From assembly GCA_017552385.1 (NCBI GenBank), contig JAFZQB010000013.1, forward strand, positions 1 to 64,000: a DNA stretch of 64,000 nt, read 5' to 3'. The translations under genes and the position numbers were made by a program. The DNA is from Candidatus Saccharimonadota bacterium. Lineage in GTDB: Bacteria > Patescibacteriota > Saccharimonadia > Saccharimonadales > Saccharimonadaceae. The notes below the pieces were generated by a model, which saw only the letters and a program-made list of their open reading frames with translations, was not told the DNA's origin and ran no database searches. This document shows positions 1 to 7,947 of this stretch, in pieces (the first letter of the stretch is position 1; every line of letters starts with the position of its first letter).

Positions 1-110
1 CAATCCCCGGATCAAATCTCGTACTCAGATCCCCGAGGCTTATCGCAGAGTCCTACGGCCTTCATCGGTATTGATTGTCAAGGCATCCACTATTAGTGCC
101 CTTATTTACC
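1..110 (-). rRNA. rrl: 23S ribosomal RNA, 5' end only (runs off the window)
   Basis: The minus strand carries the conserved start of bacterial 23S rRNA: GGT..., then GTGGATGCCTTG, then CGATGAAGGCCGTAG and CTGCGATAAGCCTCGGGG, in the same order and spacing as domain I of the E. coli gene. The mature 5' end is placed near 110 by aligning the initial GGT; a few bases of error are possible. Only about 110 nt are present. No 16S 3' end (anti-Shine-Dalgarno region) or tRNA lies upstream, up to the divergent gene at 595, so this copy is not preceded by 16S. Confidence 0.93.
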
Positions 111-404
111 TTTTTATGCATTGACTTAATCTAGCAATCGAAGTTTGATAAATCAAACTAGAAATTTGGGCGTCGACTCGGAAATGAAAACAAGTTTTCA
201 CTTCGCTCGTCTCCTACAAGTTTCGAAGTTCGATTACTGATACCGTCAATTTAAAATCTATCGTTATTGTCTCAAATTGTTAACTGAAATCTGATTTTTG
301 AGGGCGCGAGAGAAAGTAGTTCTCGAGGTTTTAAGTCGAGGTTTCTCGCAATTCCGATTTCTTCACTTTTTTACAGAGGTCAGAATGACTGACGTGTTTA
401 ACTG
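111..404 (-). other. Precursor leader of the 23S rRNA transcript
   Basis: This stretch lies between the 23S promoter and the mature 23S 5' end and has no credible gene. It contains inverted repeats that could fold in the precursor: a 7-bp palindrome at 142-159 (agtttga/tcaaact) and possible pairing of aatcgaa near 137 with ttcgatt near 230. Similar leaders normally pair with the 3' trailer to form the RNase III processing stem; the trailer is outside the window, so this role is inferred. Confidence 0.5.
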
Positions 405-410
405 CAGACA

Positions 411-439
411 AGTATATCGCACTTGGCAGCAAAAGTCAA
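411..439 (-). promoter_or_regulatory. Sigma70-type promoter of the 23S rRNA gene
   Basis: On the minus strand TTGACT (434-439) is followed after exactly 17 bp by TATACT (411-416). Predicted start is near 404, giving a leader of about 290 nt before mature 23S. No other candidate upstream signal drives this rRNA. Confidence 0.7.
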
Positions 440-478
440 CACTTTTTTTGGACTTTTTTCATACATTTTTAGGTTATC

Positions 479-507
479 TTGACTTTTCGTCTTGCTTATG
501 GTATAAT
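479..507 (+). promoter_or_regulatory. Consensus promoter for the gene at 595
   Basis: TTGACT (479-484), 17 bp, TATAAT (502-507), with TTATGG before the -10. The predicted transcript starts near 514 and has an 80-nt leader with a short GGCA/TGCC hairpin. It belongs to the recurring cassette promoter family of this window. Confidence 0.8.
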
Positions 508-594
508 TATGGGTGTATAGGCAATTTTGCCCATACAATCATGAGGCCTGTCTATCAGGGACAGCCCAAGATCTTTAAGAGGAGGGGTTACATA

Positions 595-1020
595 ATGAAT
601 TCACTGAAGTCGCTGCTGGCATGGAAAATGGACCCGCTGAAGTTGCTGGTATGGCATTATCATGGTTTGATGAAATCTGCGCATACTGAGACGACCGACG
701 CAAAAGTCCGAAACCTGAGAGACGCTTTTGAAAGCATGGGCCTGGTTGGCCGCGGATATCTGACTTTCGGTCAGAAGGCTGCCATCCTGGTGGTGTTCTT
801 GGCCCTGGAGCTGGGGCTGGCTATCCTGTTTTCCTACGTAGCAACCTGGATTTGGCCGAACATCGATAGGACGGCAACGTTCGCGATTCTGGCCGTTGCT
901 ATCGCAATAGTAATGGATATCCTCTGCTATGACAGAGTCAGGGATGCTATCGGCAATGCGGTGGGTAAGAACCGCTATAAGCGGATAGACCAGTGGCTGG
1001 ATACAGGAATCTGGGCATGA
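595..1020 (+). CDS. Small predicted membrane protein, function unknown
   Basis: A 141-aa protein starting at ATG 595, chosen because AGGAGG lies at 580-585 and because longer reading would run upstream of the promoter at 479-507. About 75 soluble residues precede two hydrophobic stretches (about residues 61-88 and 95-115), followed by a basic, polar tail. There is no signal peptide cleavage site and no recognised domain. It is monocistronic, with its own promoter and a terminator at 1071. Divergent from the 23S gene. I do not recognise the family; a small integral membrane protein is all that can be supported. Confidence 0.7.
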   Translation: MNSLKSLLAWKMDPLKLLVWHYHGLMKSAHTETTDAKVRNLRDAFESMGLVGRGYLTFGQKAAILVVFLALELGLAILFSYVATWIWPNIDRTATFAILAVAIAIVMDILCYDRVRDAIGNAVGKNRYKRIDQWLDTGIWA

Positions 1021-1070
1021 CTTATGCCATAACATTGATTACCTGCGCCCTTATTCATTTACTCCTCGAC

Positions 1071-1098
1071 CCCCGTCGTTATATACGGCGGGGTTTTT
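1071..1098 (+). terminator. Rho-independent terminator
   Basis: CCCCGTCG, 7-nt loop, CGGCGGGG (one G-U pair), then TTTTTCTT. It ends the transcript of the membrane-protein gene at 595. Confidence 0.85.
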
Positions 1099-1116
1099 CT
1101 TGTTTAATTTCGGTAT

Positions 1117-1143
1117 GAAAATGCCCCACGTGTAAGCGTGGGG
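1117..1143 (-). terminator. Rho-independent terminator of the gene at 1153
   Basis: On the minus strand CCCCACG, 6-nt loop, CGTGGGG, then CATTTTC. It lies directly after the minus-strand stop codon. Confidence 0.75.
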
Positions 1144-1152
1144 CTTAGAATT

Positions 1153-1866
1153 TTACCAACTGCGAGAAAGGAAGAATATGTGTAGTCTATATTCCGCACC
1201 GTTCCAAAATTGCCTAAAGACGGTTTCTCCACGCCATCTGAGGCCATCGGGGTCTTCGATGGTGATAAAGCCGAGAGGGTCGACCATGAGGTTTTGAGCG
1301 AAAAAGGCGTCTGTCCATTGTTCTTCTGGAACTTCATTCATAAAAGCGTATGCTCCAGAATACTGGCCATCTTCTGAGCGGGTAGCTTGGTTTGCAAGGA
1401 AATTATTGAAATTAGTACGAAGATTGGAGTTTTTCTTGATGGCGGTTTGAAGCATGGACAGCCATCTTTGGCTTAGCTCAGGGTTTACCGGGGAGTCCAG
1501 AAAGCCGTTGTCTGAGAATGTGATTGCACCTAGATCGTAATTGTCTCCGTATGAATATTTGTAGAGATCGTCGTCCGTGAGCAATTCGTAGCGCGTAGCT
1601 TCGCCGATAGCCTCGTTGAGGTTTTGGAGTTTGGCTTGTAAATCTTGTATTTCTTCAAGACCACAGGTTTCGCTAAGTTCGTCGTATTTGTTCTGCAGCT
1701 CTCGCATTTGTTTAAGTATGTCGTTCTGAGTGGCTTTGATAGGATCGACAACAGCTTTGACAAAATCGGTAATGTCATAGGCAATGCGACTAGCAAGGAA
1801 AAACCCTGCGGCGAAGATGATTAGAATTAAAAGCACGTCGATAAAAATGGTAAAAGAACGTTTCAT
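1153..1866 (-). CDS. Membrane-anchored coiled-coil protein, unknown function
   Basis: A 237-aa protein. ATG 1866 is chosen because GGGGGAAAGG precedes it and the promoter at 1895-1923 excludes the longer upstream reading. Residues about 5-25 form one hydrophobic anchor right after MKRSF, so the protein is likely membrane-tethered with most of its mass outside or at the membrane surface. Residues about 45-80 look like a short amphipathic coiled coil rich in Gln, Glu and Leu. The C-terminal half is mixed alpha/beta with several Trp and no recognised motif. It is monocistronic between its own promoter and terminator. Function unknown. Confidence 0.7.
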   Translation of the reverse strand: MKRSFTIFIDVLLILIIFAAGFFLASRIAYDITDFVKAVVDPIKATQNDILKQMRELQNKYDELSETCGLEEIQDLQAKLQNLNEAIGEATRYELLTDDDLYKYSYGDNYDLGAITFSDNGFLDSPVNPELSQRWLSMLQTAIKKNSNLRTNFNNFLANQATRSEDGQYSGAYAFMNEVPEEQWTDAFFAQNLMVDPLGFITIEDPDGLRWRGETVFRQFWNGAEYRLHIFFLSRSW

Positions 1867-1894
1867 AGCCTTTCCCCCTACGAAAATTTGTACT

Positions 1895-1923
1895 ATTTTA
1901 ACATAAAACACTTCTTGTGTCAA
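1895..1923 (-). promoter_or_regulatory. Promoter of the gene at 1153-1866
   Basis: On the minus strand TTGACA (1918-1923), 17 bp, TAAAAT (1895-1900), with TTATG before the -10. Leader about 23 nt with a Shine-Dalgarno. Confidence 0.75.
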
Positions 1924-1975
1924 TCTAATAGAGTTACGTTGGAACTTGAGACCGCTACTCATAGGGGTGGATACA

Positions 1976-2004
1976 TTGACATGGCTAAGCAAAAGTGGTA
2001 TAAT
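1976..2004 (+). promoter_or_regulatory. Perfect-consensus promoter of the gene at 2103
   Basis: TTGACA (1976-1981), exactly 17 bp, TATAAT (1999-2004), with TGG forming an extended -10. The leader is about 90 nt. Confidence 0.85.
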
Positions 2005-2102
2005 AGAAGGATACTGCTTTGGCAGAATAAAACCGAAAGGTGGTACATTGAAAGTCACTTAAAGATAGTTGATATTGATTAATAATACGGGGGGTTGATG
2101 TG

Positions 2103-2519
2103 GTGTCTATAAGAAAAGGTTTTGGATTGGAACTTTTGGATTGGTACTTTGTTTACCGGGATGGTTTGACGACCGAAGAAATTGCGTTGATTGATAAAAC
2201 TATTCAGGACTTTATGGCTGACTATGAGCAAACTGATATGACACTTGGCGAAGTGTTTAAGGTTCACGCTCTTGCTACTAGGGGTATAAGGACCGTTATT
2301 GAAGACACGGAAACTTTGCCTATCTGTCGCGTGGAAGGAACAACCATTAGTGACTGTGACTATGACCGGCGTGCGTTGGTTTGTACAGCAAAAAATGGTT
2401 CCAAGTACATTCTGAGAATGAGCGAGCAGTTGGCCGTAAAACAGGCAGGTGGCATGCTAGATAGTAAGCCTTATAGGGAAGGCCATCGCGTGAACAATAC
2501 GATATTTAAATGGTCTTAA
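2103..2519 (+). CDS. Hypothetical soluble protein in a single-gene cassette
   Basis: A 138-aa protein. Two adjacent GTG codons (2100 and 2103) are possible starts; 2103 is preferred because it sits 8 nt after the GGGGGG Shine-Dalgarno (2089-2094). The product is soluble, mixed charge, with no signal peptide or membrane segment, and contains three Cys in the middle (ICRVEG, SDCDYD, LVCTAK). No recognised family. It has a perfect promoter and a strong terminator at 2540, so it is expressed alone and probably well. Confidence 0.65.
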   Translation: MSIRKGFGLELLDWYFVYRDGLTTEEIALIDKTIQDFMADYEQTDMTLGEVFKVHALATRGIRTVIEDTETLPICRVEGTTISDCDYDRRALVCTAKNGSKYILRMSEQLAVKQAGGMLDSKPYREGHRVNNTIFKWS

Positions 2520-2539
2520 TTTGTGACTTTGATAAAGAG

Positions 2540-2565
2540 CCTCGGCGAACGCCGAGGTCTTTTTG
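2540..2565. terminator. Bidirectional terminator between convergent genes
   Basis: CCTCGGCG, 2-nt AA, CGCCGAGG followed by TCTTTTT on the plus strand. On the minus strand it lies just past the pepN stop, although the T-run there is weaker. Confidence 0.8.
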
Positions 2566-2568
2566 TTG

Positions 2569-5052
2569 TTAAAGCCGGTTGATGGTTTTTAGAACAGAGG
2601 GCTTGTCGGACTCGATGAGTTTCAAGGTAGACTCGATGTCGTTTTTGGCAACCTTGAGCGTGCGAGCGAGAACGGGGTTTTCGGAGAGCGGCGTGAAGAA
2701 TTCGAAGAATTTGTTGGCGTCTTCCCTTCTGTCTATCGTGGAAGCAAAGTAACGTGGGTAATCTTCGATAGATTTCTCGCCATTTATCTTGTAGATGTAA
2801 TTCCAGTTATTAAACATCCAGTCGAGTGCGCGGTCGCGGGTGTAGCGCCAGCGGCGAAGGCGAAGTAAGAATCCGAGGTGGTCTTGGGGCTTCAGAAGCG
2901 GTGAGCCTTTGAGCAAAGAAAAGGCGAAGTCGATATTGCTCTTAAGGCGAGGTTTGGCAAGCGTAGAGCGGAGCTCGGCTTTAAGCTCTGGGTCGGCTGT
3001 GGACTTGTAAGCTTCGAGGACGACTGGATAGAATTCGGCTTCATCACGCCACATCTTGGCGGAGAGAATGAATGGGCGGATATCGGCGGGCATATGCTCG
3101 AGCTCTGGGACGTAGAGGTCGCAGAGTGAATCGATAAACTCTGGATTTTTGGAGTAGAGTGCGGCGCCGAGTAAGGTCTGACGCAATTCGACATCATTTA
3201 AAGGCTCGCTTTCTTTGGTGGTGAGGCCGAGCTTTGCGAGCGGAGCCTTAACGATATCATATATATAGGCTTTGTATTTAGCCTCTTCTGGCGTATCGTA
3301 ATCAATGAAGAGAGTAAGTTTACCGATGATGGTGTCGATGATTCCCCAGACTGGAGCCGAGGAATCGTTCTTGAACTTGGCGATAAGTGGGATGAGTGAA
3401 CTTGAAGCTACGATTGGGGTCTCAGCGAGGAGCATGCGGTCAATGAGGAGACGGAGGCGCTGTTCTGGGGAGAGACTAGAGAAGTCTTTGAGAGCCTGCT
3501 CGAATTCTGGGCCGGAGAGGTTGATAAGATAGTGGCCTGACATGTCGTCTTTGACTTCTGGGATTGGATATTTCGAATCGTCAGAAGAGCCGTCTAGTAG
3601 GAAACGCTGTTGAGCTTCGTCGGTGATGACCGGGTAGCCAGGCTGAGTGATCCAAGCGGTCATAAGATCGCGAACGGAGAAACCTTTGGCGAAGGGCTCG
3701 AGTGAAGACCAGAGATCAGAGGCTTCAGCGTTCTGATAGGCGTGCTTTTCAAAATATGATTTGATTCCCTTGTAGAAGGCTTCTTCGCCTATTTCGCGGA
3801 TGAGCATAAACATGAGGTGCGCGCCTTTAGCATAAACAATACACGGGTCGAACAGTGTGGCAATTTCGGCGGGGTCTTTGACGTCTTCTCTAACGGCTTG
3901 AACGCCTTCGATAGCGTCACGATAGAGAGCGGCTAGACAATCTTGAGTGAAGAAGTCGAACCAAACGCGGAACTTCGGGAAAATTTTGTCAGTAGCATAG
4001 TATTCCATGATGGTGGCGAACGATTCGTTGAGCCAGAGATCGTTCCACCATTTCATGGTAACGAGATTGCCGAACCATTGATGAGATAGCTCGTGAGTGA
4101 TGGTGAGCGCGGCGGCTTTCTTGGTGGCTATAGAGGATGCTTCATCACAGAGAAGTTGGGATTCGCGGTAGGTGACGAGGCCCCAGTTTTCCATGGCGCC
4201 GGCTTCGAAGTCGGGAATACCGACTTGATCGAGCTTCTTCAGCGGATATGGAGTATCGAACAGCTCGTCGTAATAATCCAGAGATTTGACCGCGATGTCA
4301 TTAGGGAGTTTCAAGAGCTTTTGGTCTTGGTTTAGAGGAGCGTAAGTGCGGACCAAGACGCCGGATTTGGTCTTCCCTTCCACGTAGTTGAACTTGCCGA
4401 TGGCAAAAGCGAGGAGATAGGTGGACATTTTGGGTGTTTTCTCGAAGCGCCAGCTTGTGGCTTGCGCCAAGGTCGCTTCTGTCGGACGCAAGTCGCCTCG
4501 GCCCGTCGTCACGGGCGAGGCGCTTGCCGGAACTCGGTCGTGACCTCCGTTACGCCGACAGGAAGCGACACTTGGCTTCGCCACTAAGGGCATATTCGAC
4601 AGGACGATGTCGTCTTTGTCAGGGACGGTGATGGTGAGATCGAAGGTGGCTTTGGCGGCGGGTTCGTCGATGCATGGGAAGCACTCCCTAGCGTAGTGTG
4701 ATTCGAATTGAGTAGAAACGATGCGCTCTTCCCTGCCTTCATGCTCGTAAGTCGAGAGGTAAGCACCCTGCATGTCTTCTTTGATAGAGCCGTGAAACTT
4801 TACTTTAACCACTAGGTCGCTTTTAGGGGTGGCGGGTGCGGTCAGGATGCCATTATTATGTGAGAAAGTGGTGGGCTTGTCGTCGATTTCGAGAGAGTCA
4901 ATGATAAGGTCAATAGCGTGGAGCTTAATAAATTCGGCGGCTTTGGTCTTGCCTTTGATTTTGACAGTGCCGCTCAATGCTTTTTTGTGTTTATCGATGA
5001 AGAAGTCGAGGAGATAGGATTTGGGTGTAAAAAAGTCTAGTAATCTTTCCAT
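2569..5052 (-). CDS. pepN: M1-family aminopeptidase (PepN-like)
   Basis: An 827-aa zinc metallopeptidase that would remove N-terminal residues from peptides, probably in the cytosol since no signal peptide is seen. The M1 hallmarks are present: the substrate-binding GAMEN motif (FEAGAMENWG) and the zinc site HELSH followed about 18 residues on by NESFA. An N-terminal beta domain precedes the catalytic domain, and a long helical C-terminal domain follows. ATG 5052 is chosen: TATACT lies 6 bp upstream, predicting a leaderless mRNA, and there is no Shine-Dalgarno. Oddity: about residues 159-196, between SNMP and FEKTPKM, are encoded by a GC-rich 111-bp palindromic insertion that keeps the frame. 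The gene is transcribed alone. Confidence 0.93.
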   Translation of the reverse strand: MERLLDFFTPKSYLLDFFIDKHKKALSGTVKIKGKTKAAEFIKLHAIDLIIDSLEIDDKPTTFSHNNGILTAPATPKSDLVVKVKFHGSIKEDMQGAYLSTYEHEGREERIVSTQFESHYARECFPCIDEPAAKATFDLTITVPDKDDIVLSNMPLVAKPSVASCRRNGGHDRVPASASPVTTGRGDLRPTEATLAQATSWRFEKTPKMSTYLLAFAIGKFNYVEGKTKSGVLVRTYAPLNQDQKLLKLPNDIAVKSLDYYDELFDTPYPLKKLDQVGIPDFEAGAMENWGLVTYRESQLLCDEASSIATKKAAALTITHELSHQWFGNLVTMKWWNDLWLNESFATIMEYYATDKIFPKFRVWFDFFTQDCLAALYRDAIEGVQAVREDVKDPAEIATLFDPCIVYAKGAHLMFMLIREIGEEAFYKGIKSYFEKHAYQNAEASDLWSSLEPFAKGFSVRDLMTAWITQPGYPVITDEAQQRFLLDGSSDDSKYPIPEVKDDMSGHYLINLSGPEFEQALKDFSSLSPEQRLRLLIDRMLLAETPIVASSSLIPLIAKFKNDSSAPVWGIIDTIIGKLTLFIDYDTPEEAKYKAYIYDIVKAPLAKLGLTTKESEPLNDVELRQTLLGAALYSKNPEFIDSLCDLYVPELEHMPADIRPFILSAKMWRDEAEFYPVVLEAYKSTADPELKAELRSTLAKPRLKSNIDFAFSLLKGSPLLKPQDHLGFLLRLRRWRYTRDRALDWMFNNWNYIYKINGEKSIEDYPRYFASTIDRREDANKFFEFFTPLSENPVLARTLKVAKNDIESTLKLIESDKPSVLKTINRL
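4466..4576. repeat. 111-bp nested palindromic element inserted in frame in pepN
   Basis: The outer arms pair over about 20 bp (4466-4485 with 4555-4576, two single-base bulges). They enclose two perfect hairpins. Hairpin A is 4488-4527: GCAAG/CTTGC, CGCCTCG/CGAGGCG, CCCGT/ACGGG, loop CGTC. Hairpin B is 4528-4549: CGGA/TCCG, GGTC/GACC. The whole forms a three-way junction. It is visibly more GC-rich than the flanking gene. Its length is 37 codons and it keeps the pepN frame. The encoded residues (Arg, Ala, Thr, Pro rich) have no counterpart in M1 peptidases. It resembles in concept the palindromic elements of Rickettsia that insert within genes. Confidence 0.8.
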
Positions 5053-5058
5053 AGGAAT

Positions 5059-5064
5059 AGTATA
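5059..5064 (-). promoter_or_regulatory. Extended -10 of pepN, predicted leaderless
   Basis: On the minus strand TGC-TATACT, then 6 nt, then the pepN ATG. No -35 hexamer is evident. The expected transcription start coincides with the A of ATG. Confidence 0.6.
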
Positions 5065-5092
5065 GCATAGGTTGACTAGGCTTTTCGGGTAT

Positions 5093-5117
5093 AAAAACAC
5101 CCCGCTTTTTAGCGGGG
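5093..5117 (-). terminator. Terminator of the gene at 5134
   Basis: On the minus strand CCCCGCT, AAAAA loop, AGCGGGG, then TGTTTTT. It lies between the stop of the upstream gene and the pepN promoter. Confidence 0.85.
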
Positions 5118-5133
5118 GTTTAAGGTTTAATGC

Positions 5134-6183
5134 TTAGCTTTCCGATTTTTCATCATCGGACTGTTCGAATTGGTTGAAATAGTCTGGGTCGTTGAGCTTG
5201 AGATATGTACGGATGTAGGTCGGAGTGTTGATACGAATCTGGGCGTCAACCTGATAAGCTTCATGAGCGACCCCAAAGGCCGGAGCCATGCGGAGAAGGT
5301 CGCGGAAGTGTTTGGCTGCATTTCCGTCCGGGGTGAAGGTAGTCTTATGTACGCCTTCGTCGTCTAGCGCCCACAGGATGTACTTGATAGCTGTTTTTGG
5401 TAGAGTGAGCAGTTGTGCCGGAGTGAGTTCAGCAAGGAAGTTGGTAATAAAGTGCGTGTAGAGTTCTTTGTCAAGAACAGGATCTGTGTCTCGGACATCG
5501 AAGCAGGTATCGCTTAGCCTTTTGAGGCCGGTAATGAAAGACAGAGCTTCGTTCAGCCGCTTTGAAGACTCGCGTTCGCTTGTGACAATAAGGATCAGTT
5601 CGGGCAGAATAGTGTCAAAGATTGCCCAATATTTTGCGCGTTTGTCCTGATCGCTTCTTGTATAAACTAGCTGTATCGCTTCGCTGATATCGTGAAAGAA
5701 GGCAGGCTCGACATCGGTGAGTGGTTCATTCCTCAGATAATACACGATGGTACGCGGGATTAGTTGAACCCTGTCATTTACTTGACGATAACCAGTGATG
5801 AATTCTTTGTAGCTGAACTGTTCTAACACGCCTGTAGGCAGATTATTTTCCCGATAATGGATATAGTTTAAGAGTGCTTTTAAGAGTAGGCTGTTGTCCC
5901 GATTCTCATTCAGGAAGATTTTGAGATCCATAGTATGTTCGCGATAGTAGAGGTCGCGTTCGGTAGCGAGCCGGTCGATGAGCTCAATCACGATATCGAC
6001 TCTTTCTCTGTCTACTAGGTAACCTAGGTAGGTATAGAATTCGCTAGGCACGATGCAACTGCTGGAGCCGATCGAAACGATTTGGCTCCCCAGATTGCTT
6101 CCTTTGTTAGAGATGAGTTCGATGGCCCTGGTCGACAGTGCCCTAGTGCTAGCACTAGAATCCAAATGTTCTTTGTTGTCCAT
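5134..6183 (-). CDS. Hypothetical helical protein of 349 aa
   Basis: ATG 6183 is preferred over an upstream ATG because GGGAGGG stands 6 nt before it. The product is soluble, without signal peptide or membrane helices. It appears almost entirely alpha-helical with regular Leu/Ile spacing, which suggests a helical-repeat or HEAT-like fold, but no repeat could be aligned with confidence. Ends in a short acidic-Ser tail. Monocistronic, with promoter at 6251 and terminator at 5093. I do not recognise the family. Confidence 0.65.
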   Translation of the reverse strand: MDNKEHLDSSASTRALSTRAIELISNKGSNLGSQIVSIGSSSCIVPSEFYTYLGYLVDRERVDIVIELIDRLATERDLYYREHTMDLKIFLNENRDNSLLLKALLNYIHYRENNLPTGVLEQFSYKEFITGYRQVNDRVQLIPRTIVYYLRNEPLTDVEPAFFHDISEAIQLVYTRSDQDKRAKYWAIFDTILPELILIVTSERESSKRLNEALSFITGLKRLSDTCFDVRDTDPVLDKELYTHFITNFLAELTPAQLLTLPKTAIKYILWALDDEGVHKTTFTPDGNAAKHFRDLLRMAPAFGVAHEAYQVDAQIRINTPTYIRTYLKLNDPDYFNQFEQSDDEKSES

Positions 6184-6250
6184 AAGATTCCCTCCCAATC
6201 TAAAATTTTTCGCATTAAACTATAAAAGAGCGTGGTATAGCCACCCTTTT

Positions 6251-6279
6251 ATTTTACCATAACTTCTTTAATTTGTCAA
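6251..6279 (-). promoter_or_regulatory. Promoter of the gene at 5134-6183
   Basis: On the minus strand TTGACA (6274-6279), 17 bp, TAAAAT (6251-6256) with TTATGG before the -10. Leader about 60 nt. Confidence 0.75.
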
Positions 6280-6324
6280 TAACGGTTCAACTAGGACTGC
6301 ATGAGTGCTATAGAATATATGCCA

Positions 6325-6353
6325 TTGACTATTCAAGCTTGTTATGTTATAAT
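6325..6353 (+). promoter_or_regulatory. Promoter that sets the start of the gene at 6415
   Basis: TTGACT (6325-6330), 17 bp, TATAAT (6348-6353) with TTATGT before the -10. It lies inside the open frame upstream of 6415 and so excludes starts at 6301 or 6319. Confidence 0.8.
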
Positions 6354-6414
6354 TTTATTATCTCTGGTTGTGCTTGTAGCGAACCGATGTACATTAAATA
6401 TTGGGGGTGTGGAA

Positions 6415-7020
6415 ATGCTTTTTACTGACTGTCTCTTACCCGGCAAGGAAACCAACTGGGCTACATATTACGATCGTAATCTCCATGTCTTTGAAGTTTC
6501 TGTCCGATTGCGGAAACGCGCAGAAGGAAAACTACTGATTCGCGTATCTACGGCCGTGTGGGATGATGAACATCCAAGGAATTGCCCGGAGCGTAACGAT
6601 CTTATGGTTGACGAGAATGGTGGTTTTTATGTTGCGAAAGAAACGGAACACTATCGACATGGCTGTGTTTTGGCGCATGTGAGCGCCTCTATTCCGACAA
6701 CAGCCGTTGATTATGTTGCCATTTGGCCGACACTTGATTCGGAATGGGTCGTAATCGACTTCTCTGGAGTACCTGGTGAAAAAATGATGGTAGAAGAGCT
6801 GAAGGATGCTTTCTTCATTGCGCTGCTTGATTGCGGTCGCGATGCGAACGTTCACAGTGAAGGATGGTCTTCTTTGTGGTATATCAAGGGTGGCAATGGT
6901 CCTCATAGTGTATATTCATATGCTGAACAGTATCCTGATTGCCCTGGCCTAATTAGGATTCCTTCGCCTATTCCTGAGGGTTGGAATCCTTGGACGCAGA
7001 TTAAAAGCTTAGTACATTAA
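6415..7020 (+). CDS. Hypothetical soluble protein of 201 aa
   Basis: Starts at ATG 6415 behind GGGGGTG; upstream in-frame ATGs lie before or within the promoter. The protein is soluble, rich in Trp and Cys for its size, with a basic patch near residue 30 and mixed alpha/beta appearance. No signal peptide, membrane helix or recognised motif. It has its own promoter and a strong terminator (7039). It sits next to another orphan cassette (7255) with the same organisation, which suggests that both were acquired or expanded as independent units. Function unknown. Confidence 0.65.
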   Translation: MLFTDCLLPGKETNWATYYDRNLHVFEVSVRLRKRAEGKLLIRVSTAVWDDEHPRNCPERNDLMVDENGGFYVAKETEHYRHGCVLAHVSASIPTTAVDYVAIWPTLDSEWVVIDFSGVPGEKMMVEELKDAFFIALLDCGRDANVHSEGWSSLWYIKGGNGPHSVYSYAEQYPDCPGLIRIPSPIPEGWNPWTQIKSLVH

Positions 7021-7038
7021 TAGAATCAAATTATAAAG

Positions 7039-7059
7039 CCCCGCTAACGCGGGGTTTTT
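7039..7059 (+). terminator. Rho-independent terminator
   Basis: CCCCGC, TAAC loop, GCGGGG, TTTTT. This hairpin core recurs after many cassettes in the window. Confidence 0.9.
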
Positions 7060-7155
7060 CATGTCTGGTTTAGTGATAAGGCGCTTTGTCGAAGCAACAG
7101 AGGTTTGCTATGTCATATAATGAGAGTGCCGAAAGTCAATGGTTAAGTATAAGTA

Positions 7156-7184
7156 TTGACATTTTATCACGTTTATGCTATAAT
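7156..7184 (+). promoter_or_regulatory. Cassette-family promoter of the gene at 7255
   Basis: TTGACATTTT at 7156, TTATGC before TATAAT (7179-7184), spacing 17. It is nearly identical to promoters at 9691, 28297, 41190 and 48400. Confidence 0.88.
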
Positions 7185-7254
7185 TGATTCAGTATCTGAG
7201 TTTGGGGAGGGGCTCAGAGACTAGAACATTAATAGTGTGGGAGGAGAAAAATAG

Positions 7255-7902
7255 ATGCATTATATGGAGAGGACTTTTAGTCCGCAGCTTACGGACACTC
7301 GTACTGTGTGCATTGACAGATGCCGTGTACTGCTTTTTATCGATGACCTGCCGAAAGTGGATAACGCATTATTGCAAAAGGCTATTCCTGTTGTTTCTAC
7401 ATCAGGAAGAACTTTTCTAATGATGCCGCCGGATGACGCCGATAGAGAAACCAAGAAGTACCAGGCAGGACGTTTCTGGCTGATTCCATCCGACTGGATG
7501 ATACTCAAGCATATCAATGGTGAATGCAAGATTCTGCCGACCGACTCTTCGGACTACGTCATCCTTGATACGAGAGAAGTAACTGACAAGTTCCTTGCCT
7601 TGAAAACTCATGAAGAAGGTGAGTGGGTCAGAGTCCTTAATATTGATCTTGAATGTGAAGTAGGCACGTTTAACCAGGAAGGGCTTGATCGGCTGACGAT
7701 GCGACTGATTACCTCTGCGACCACCGATGGTCAAAAGCTGAAAAAGGACGAAGAAGATTATATATTCGGAGTACCTGGATTGCCTCGCCTGGAGAGAACC
7801 GCAGATGGTGGATACCGCTGGAAGCCCGAGAAAGAAGGAGATGAAGTCTGGGTCGGCCTGGCCGTCAAAAAACCCGGCTCACCTCGTGGCCCGCGTGTCT
7901 AA
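7255..7902 (+). CDS. Hypothetical soluble protein of 215 aa
   Basis: ATG 7255 follows GGGAGGAG by 8 nt. The product is soluble, without membrane segments, with alternating charged and hydrophobic residues suggesting beta structure, and a Gly/Pro/Arg tail. No known motif could be assigned. Its promoter is one of the near-identical cassette promoters, and two consecutive hairpin terminators follow (7948 and 7983). No neighbours are co-transcribed. Function unknown. Confidence 0.65.
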   Translation: MHYMERTFSPQLTDTRTVCIDRCRVLLFIDDLPKVDNALLQKAIPVVSTSGRTFLMMPPDDADRETKKYQAGRFWLIPSDWMILKHINGECKILPTDSSDYVILDTREVTDKFLALKTHEEGEWVRVLNIDLECEVGTFNQEGLDRLTMRLITSATTDGQKLKKDEEDYIFGVPGLPRLERTADGGYRWKPEKEGDEVWVGLAVKKPGSPRGPRV

Positions 7903-7947
7903 TAATCCTTATTAATACCCCTCCCTCCCCACAATACCCCGATAAAC

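Noticed and set aside
595-1020. TGA recoding to Gly, as in Gracilibacteria or SR1
   Set aside because: TGA serves as a normal stop here (for example the gene ending at 1020), and no conserved Gly positions in known proteins are encoded by TGA.
6301-6414. Longer N-terminus with a hydrophobic signal-like stretch for the gene at 6415
   Set aside because: A consensus promoter (6325-6353) lies inside it, and ATG 6415 has a GGGGGTG ribosome site.
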